8,438 nucleotides of DNA from RGIG8767 sp964386235 (lineage in GTDB: Bacteria; Bacillota; Clostridia; Lachnospirales; Lachnospiraceae), in contig CAYLSH010000086.1 in assembly GCA_964386235.1 (NCBI GenBank), positions 1 through 8,438 of the forward strand, written 5' to 3'. The translations under genes were made by a program, and so were the position numbers. The notes below the pieces were generated by a model. It did no database searches and was not told where the DNA came from. It saw only the letters and a program-made list of their open reading frames with translations. Below, one piece after another: positions 6,031 through 8,438 of the stretch. Each line of letters starts with the position of its first letter. Position 1 is the first letter of the stretch.

Positions 6031-6240
6031 ATGGGAAAAATAATATTAAGACTGGACAGAGTGATGGCAGACCGCAAGATGAGTCTGAATGAATTGTCTG
6101 AAAAAGTAGGGGTATCCAATGTAAACTTGTCAAAAATTAAAACCGGAAAGATCAGTGCCATTCGTTTTTCAACGTTGGAGGCAATTTGTGAAGTGCTGGA
6201 CTGTCAGCCGGGGGATATTTTGGAATATCAGAAGGAGTAA
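6031..6240 (+). CDS. YozG-like minimal HTH (Xre/Cro type) regulator
   Basis: At 69 residues this protein is little more than a helix-turn-helix domain of the Cro/CI class. The HTH lies at about 17-38 (MSLNELSEKVGVSNVNLSKI), and the family-typical GKISAIRFSTLEAICEVLDC with PGDILEY follows to the end, as in the YozG-like group. There is no ligand-binding or dimerisation domain, so its activity is probably controlled by partners. The ATG at 6031 follows an imperfect AGGAAAG (6014-6020). The gene sits between a DUF2975 membrane protein (21 bases upstream) and a CPBP protease whose start is one base after its stop. The ribosome site of that third gene is in the last codons of this one, which implies translational coupling. 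It probably regulates its own operon; target genes are unknown. Confidence 0.92.
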   Translation: MGKIILRLDRVMADRKMSLNELSEKVGVSNVNLSKIKTGKISAIRFSTLEAICEVLDCQPGDILEYQKE

Positions 6241-6241
6241 A

Positions 6242-6706
6242 ATGGGTTTATTTATATCGAAAATAATAAGCAGTGTATTACAAATCGTTTTATCCGGCTA
6301 TTTTGTTCTGAGGTTACTTAGATCTGTAGAAATGGCGACATCAGAATTTGAGGGGATGGGTATGCAGGCGTTTGGGGCAATTATTGTTTATGCGTTATTC
6401 AATACCGCATTGCCGGAAGAATTGCTGTTTCGCGGTTTTTTATTAAAAAGATTGAAAAAAGTTTTTGGTTTTGCGATTGCTAATATCCTGCAGGCTGTTT
6501 TATTTGGGCTTCTTCATGGAATCCTGTTTATTTCGTTGACCGGGATTTTGCAGAGCGTTTTGATTATTGCATTTACCGGTATCGTTGCTTGGTTTATGGG
6601 ATATATAGATGAAGAAAAAGCATGCGGTTCCATTATCCCAAGTTGGATCATACATTCGGCAGCCAATTTATTTAGCGGGATCAGTTCTGCCTTTTTGCTT
6701 ATTTAG
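6242..6706 (+). CDS. Short CPBP (Abi/CAAX) family intramembrane protease
   Basis: A 154-residue hydrophobic protein of the CPBP family, related to Rce1 CAAX proteases and to Abi-type bacteriocin immunity proteins. All three catalytic motifs are intact: PEELLFR (Glu59, Glu60, Arg64), FGLLH (Phe88 to His92) and IHSAAN (His138 to Asn142). Helices run at about 5-25, 42-57, 75-95, 98-120 and 132-152. Family members are usually 200-300 residues, so this is close to the bare catalytic core. The start is ATG 6242, because AAGGAG (6232-6237) lies four bases before it inside the upstream HTH gene; an earlier in-frame ATG at 6155 would lie deep in that gene and has no ribosome site. The substrate is not known. 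Possible roles are cleavage of a membrane-bound regulator, peptide processing, or self-immunity. Confidence 0.9.
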   Translation: MGLFISKIISSVLQIVLSGYFVLRLLRSVEMATSEFEGMGMQAFGAIIVYALFNTALPEELLFRGFLLKRLKKVFGFAIANILQAVLFGLLHGILFISLTGILQSVLIIAFTGIVAWFMGYIDEEKACGSIIPSWIIHSAANLFSGISSAFLLI

Positions 6707-6746
6707 AAAAACAACATTTTCCATAATATAAAAAATTTCTCAACAG

Positions 6747-6776
6747 TTGCAAGAATGCAAGCGTTAGTGTTATAAT
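6747..6776 (+). promoter_or_regulatory. gpmI promoter with extended -10
   Basis: TTGCAA (6747-6752), an 18-base spacer and TGTTATAAT (6768-6776, a perfect extended -10) predict a start near 6783 and a leader of about 34 bases. The -35 is embedded in the inverted repeat TTGCA-AGAA-TGCAA (6747-6760), a possible operator. No terminator is seen after the CPBP gene, so some readthrough from upstream may add to gpmI expression. Confidence 0.75.
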
Positions 6777-6816
6777 TCATGACGGTAGAAGATAGCAGAG
6801 AATGGAGAGTGTGAAT

Positions 6817-8358
6817 ATGAGCAAGAAACCAACAGTATTAATGATCCTTGACGGATATGGACTTAACAATGAAGCAAAGGGCAATGCCGTAGCTATGGCA
6901 AAGACCCCGGTTATGGATAAGTTGATGAAAGAATATCCTTTTGTAAAAGGAAATGCCAGCGGAATGGCAGTCGGTCTTCCGGATGGACAGATGGGCAATT
7001 CAGAAGTAGGACATCTTAACATGGGTGCCGGAAGAATTGTGTATCAGGAACTGACTAGAATTACAAAAGAGATTCAGGATGGTACATTCTTTGAAAATCC
7101 TGCTTTGCTGGATGCAGTTAAAAACTGCAAAGAGAACGGTTCTTCCCTTCATATGTTCGGACTTTTATCCGATGGTGGTGTACACAGCCACAATACACAT
7201 CTGTATGGGTTACTGGAACTGGCAAAAAGAAATGGTCTTGAAAAAGTATATGTACATGCTTTCTTAGACGGACGTGATACACCTCCTGCAAGTGGTAAGG
7301 AGTTTGTAGAAGCCTTAGAAGCCAAAATGAAAGAAATCGGAGTCGGAAAAGTTGCAACGGTTGCCGGAAGATATTATGCCATGGACAGAGATAATAACTA
7401 TGACCGTGTGAAGATTGCATACGATGCACTCACAAAGGGCGAAGGCAATAAGGGAACAAGTGCTCCGGCTGCTATCCAGGCATCTTATGACAATGATAAA
7501 ACGGACGAGTTTGTGATCCCTACTGTGATAGAAGAAAACGGGGCACCGGTTGCAACGATTCAGGATAAGGATTCCGTGATCTTCTTTAATTTCCGTCCTG
7601 ACCGTGCAAGAGAGATTACCAGAGCATTCTGCGATGATGATTTTAAGGGATTTGAGAGAAAACGTCTGGATACGACATTTGTATGTTTCTCCGATTATGA
7701 TCCTACAATCCCGAACAAAGAAGTGGCTTTCCACAAGATTTCCATCACCAATACATTTGGTGAATGGCTGGCAGCCAACAATATGACACAGGCAAGAATT
7801 GCAGAAACAGAAAAATATGCACATGTTACCTTCTTCTTTAATGGTGGTGTGGAAGAACCCAACAAAGGAGAAAACAGAATCTTAGTTAACTCACCTAAAG
7901 ATGTGGCAACCTATGATCTGAAACCGGAAATGAGCGCATATGAAGTATGTGACAAGTTAGTAGAGGCAATCAAGTCCTGTGAATATGATGTGATCATCAT
8001 CAACTTCGCAAACCCTGACATGGTTGGTCATACCGGTGTTCAGGAAGCTGCTGTTAAGGCAGTAGAAGCAGTGGATGAATGTGTGGGTAAGGCAGTGGAT
8101 GCATTGCTTTCTGTAGACGGCACCATGTTTATCTGTGCTGACCATGGTAACGCAGAGCAGCTTGTGGACTACGAAACCGGAGAACCTTTCACAGCACATA
8201 CAACCAATGAGGTTCCGTTCATCCTGGTAAATTATGATCCGGCTTATACATTAAGAGAAGGCGGATGCCTGGCAGATATCGTTCCTACATTGATCGATAC
8301 AATGGGTATGGAACAACCTGCAGAGATGACAGGAAAATCTTTGCTGATTAAGAAATAA
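6817..8358 (+). CDS. gpmI: 2,3-bisphosphoglycerate-independent phosphoglycerate mutase
   Basis: GpmI interconverts 3- and 2-phosphoglycerate in glycolysis and gluconeogenesis using two Mn(II) ions and a phosphoserine intermediate. From ATG 6817 it has 513 residues, the usual length. Metal and catalytic residues are all present: Asp12, the nucleophile Ser62 in GNSEVGH, Asp401 and His405 (PDMVGH), Asp442 and His443 (ADHGNAEQ), and His461 (AHTTNEVP). Substrate-site residues include His123, Arg153 and Asp154 (DGRDTPP), Arg185, Arg191, Arg260 and Arg263 (FRPDRARE) and Lys333. The start at 6817 is preferred because GGAGAG (6804-6809) is seven bases upstream; an ATG at 6802 would add five residues without a good ribosome site. 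The gene has its own promoter and terminator and appears monocistronic. In many Firmicutes it lies with pgk and tpiA; those genes are not within this window. Confidence 0.98.
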   Translation: MSKKPTVLMILDGYGLNNEAKGNAVAMAKTPVMDKLMKEYPFVKGNASGMAVGLPDGQMGNSEVGHLNMGAGRIVYQELTRITKEIQDGTFFENPALLDAVKNCKENGSSLHMFGLLSDGGVHSHNTHLYGLLELAKRNGLEKVYVHAFLDGRDTPPASGKEFVEALEAKMKEIGVGKVATVAGRYYAMDRDNNYDRVKIAYDALTKGEGNKGTSAPAAIQASYDNDKTDEFVIPTVIEENGAPVATIQDKDSVIFFNFRPDRAREITRAFCDDDFKGFERKRLDTTFVCFSDYDPTIPNKEVAFHKISITNTFGEWLAANNMTQARIAETEKYAHVTFFFNGGVEEPNKGENRILVNSPKDVATYDLKPEMSAYEVCDKLVEAIKSCEYDVIIINFANPDMVGHTGVQEAAVKAVEAVDECVGKAVDALLSVDGTMFICADHGNAEQLVDYETGEPFTAHTTNEVPFILVNYDPAYTLREGGCLADIVPTLIDTMGMEQPAEMTGKSLLIKK

Positions 8359-8370
8359 TAAATAAGAACG

Positions 8371-8422
8371 AAAAATCCCCTTTGTGACATTTGTATGGAA
8401 TGCTCATAAAGGGGATTTTTTT
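8371..8422 (+). terminator. Intrinsic terminator of gpmI
   Basis: AAAAATCCCCTTT (8371-8383) pairs with AAAGGGGATTTTT (8408-8420). The stem extends inward by four more pairs, including one G-U, and the run of seven T at 8416-8422 follows the GC core. It lies 12 bases after the gpmI stop. A-rich bases on the left arm also make a T-run on the other strand, so it could work in both directions. Confidence 0.92.
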
Positions 8423-8438
8423 ATGCAATAGGAAATTT

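Noticed and set aside
6155..6241. N-terminal extension of the CPBP protein from an ATG at 6155
   Set aside because: It would overlap most of the HTH gene's second half and has no ribosome site, while ATG 6242 has AAGGAG just upstream.
6707..6746. Possible terminator after the CPBP gene
   Set aside because: Only a five-base GAAAA/TTTTC pairing is present, with no GC core and no following T-run, so it was not called.
7315..7824. 169-codon ORF on the minus strand
   Set aside because: Fully antisense to gpmI, whose residues are conserved throughout this stretch; the translation is Cys- and Ile-rich with no family pattern.

Overview
The window looks like chromosomal DNA from a low-to-moderate-GC, probably anaerobic Firmicute. 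A Lachnospiraceae-like gut clostridium is the best guess from gene content and protein style, but the species cannot be named. Supporting points are a clostridial-type FeoB followed by the small FeoB-associated Cys-rich membrane protein, a YozG-like HTH gene beside a DUF2975 gene, a single-domain Firmicute thiamine pyrophosphokinase, a manganese-type phosphoglycerate mutase, and strong AGGAG-type ribosome binding sites. I see no tRNA, rRNA, CRISPR, insertion sequence or phage gene. The region reads as ordinary core genome with one accessory-like membrane cassette.

Layout. (1) 1-2549, plus strand: feoB (ferrous iron import), the 60-residue Cys-rich FeoB partner and a single-domain rhodanese. 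These form a probable iron/sulfur operon whose upstream part, perhaps feoA, lies outside the window. (2) 2558-3151, minus strand: a YgjP-like HExxH metal-dependent hydrolase, convergent with the rhodanese and sharing a hairpin at their stop codons. (3) 3191-3832, plus strand: thiN, divergent from the hydrolase across only 39 bases; the two putative promoters face each other. (4) 3875-5041, minus strand: a cation diffusion facilitator with Asn-Asp/Asp-Asp metal-site residues, which points to Mn(II) rather than Zn(II), and an apparently duplicated cytoplasmic domain. It is convergent with thiN, again with a hairpin between the stops. (5) 5042-5274: a divergent intergenic region with a promoter for each side. 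(6) 5275-6706, plus strand: a tight three-gene cassette of DUF2975 membrane protein, 69-residue YozG-like HTH regulator and a very short CPBP (Abi/CAAX) intramembrane protease. (7) 6817-8358, plus strand: gpmI (glycolysis) with its own extended -10 promoter and a strong intrinsic terminator.

How the genes work together. The feo genes import Fe(II); the Cys-rich protein and the rhodanese may handle iron or sulfur next to the transporter. The CDF protein probably exports a divalent metal, likely Mn(II), and GpmI is a Mn(II)-dependent enzyme in this group, although nothing shows that these genes are co-regulated. The cassette at 5275-6706 is the least understood part. A minimal DNA-binding protein with no sensor domain is encoded between a membrane protein with a large outside domain and a membrane protease, which suggests a compact envelope-sensing or peptide-response module. 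That role is inference.
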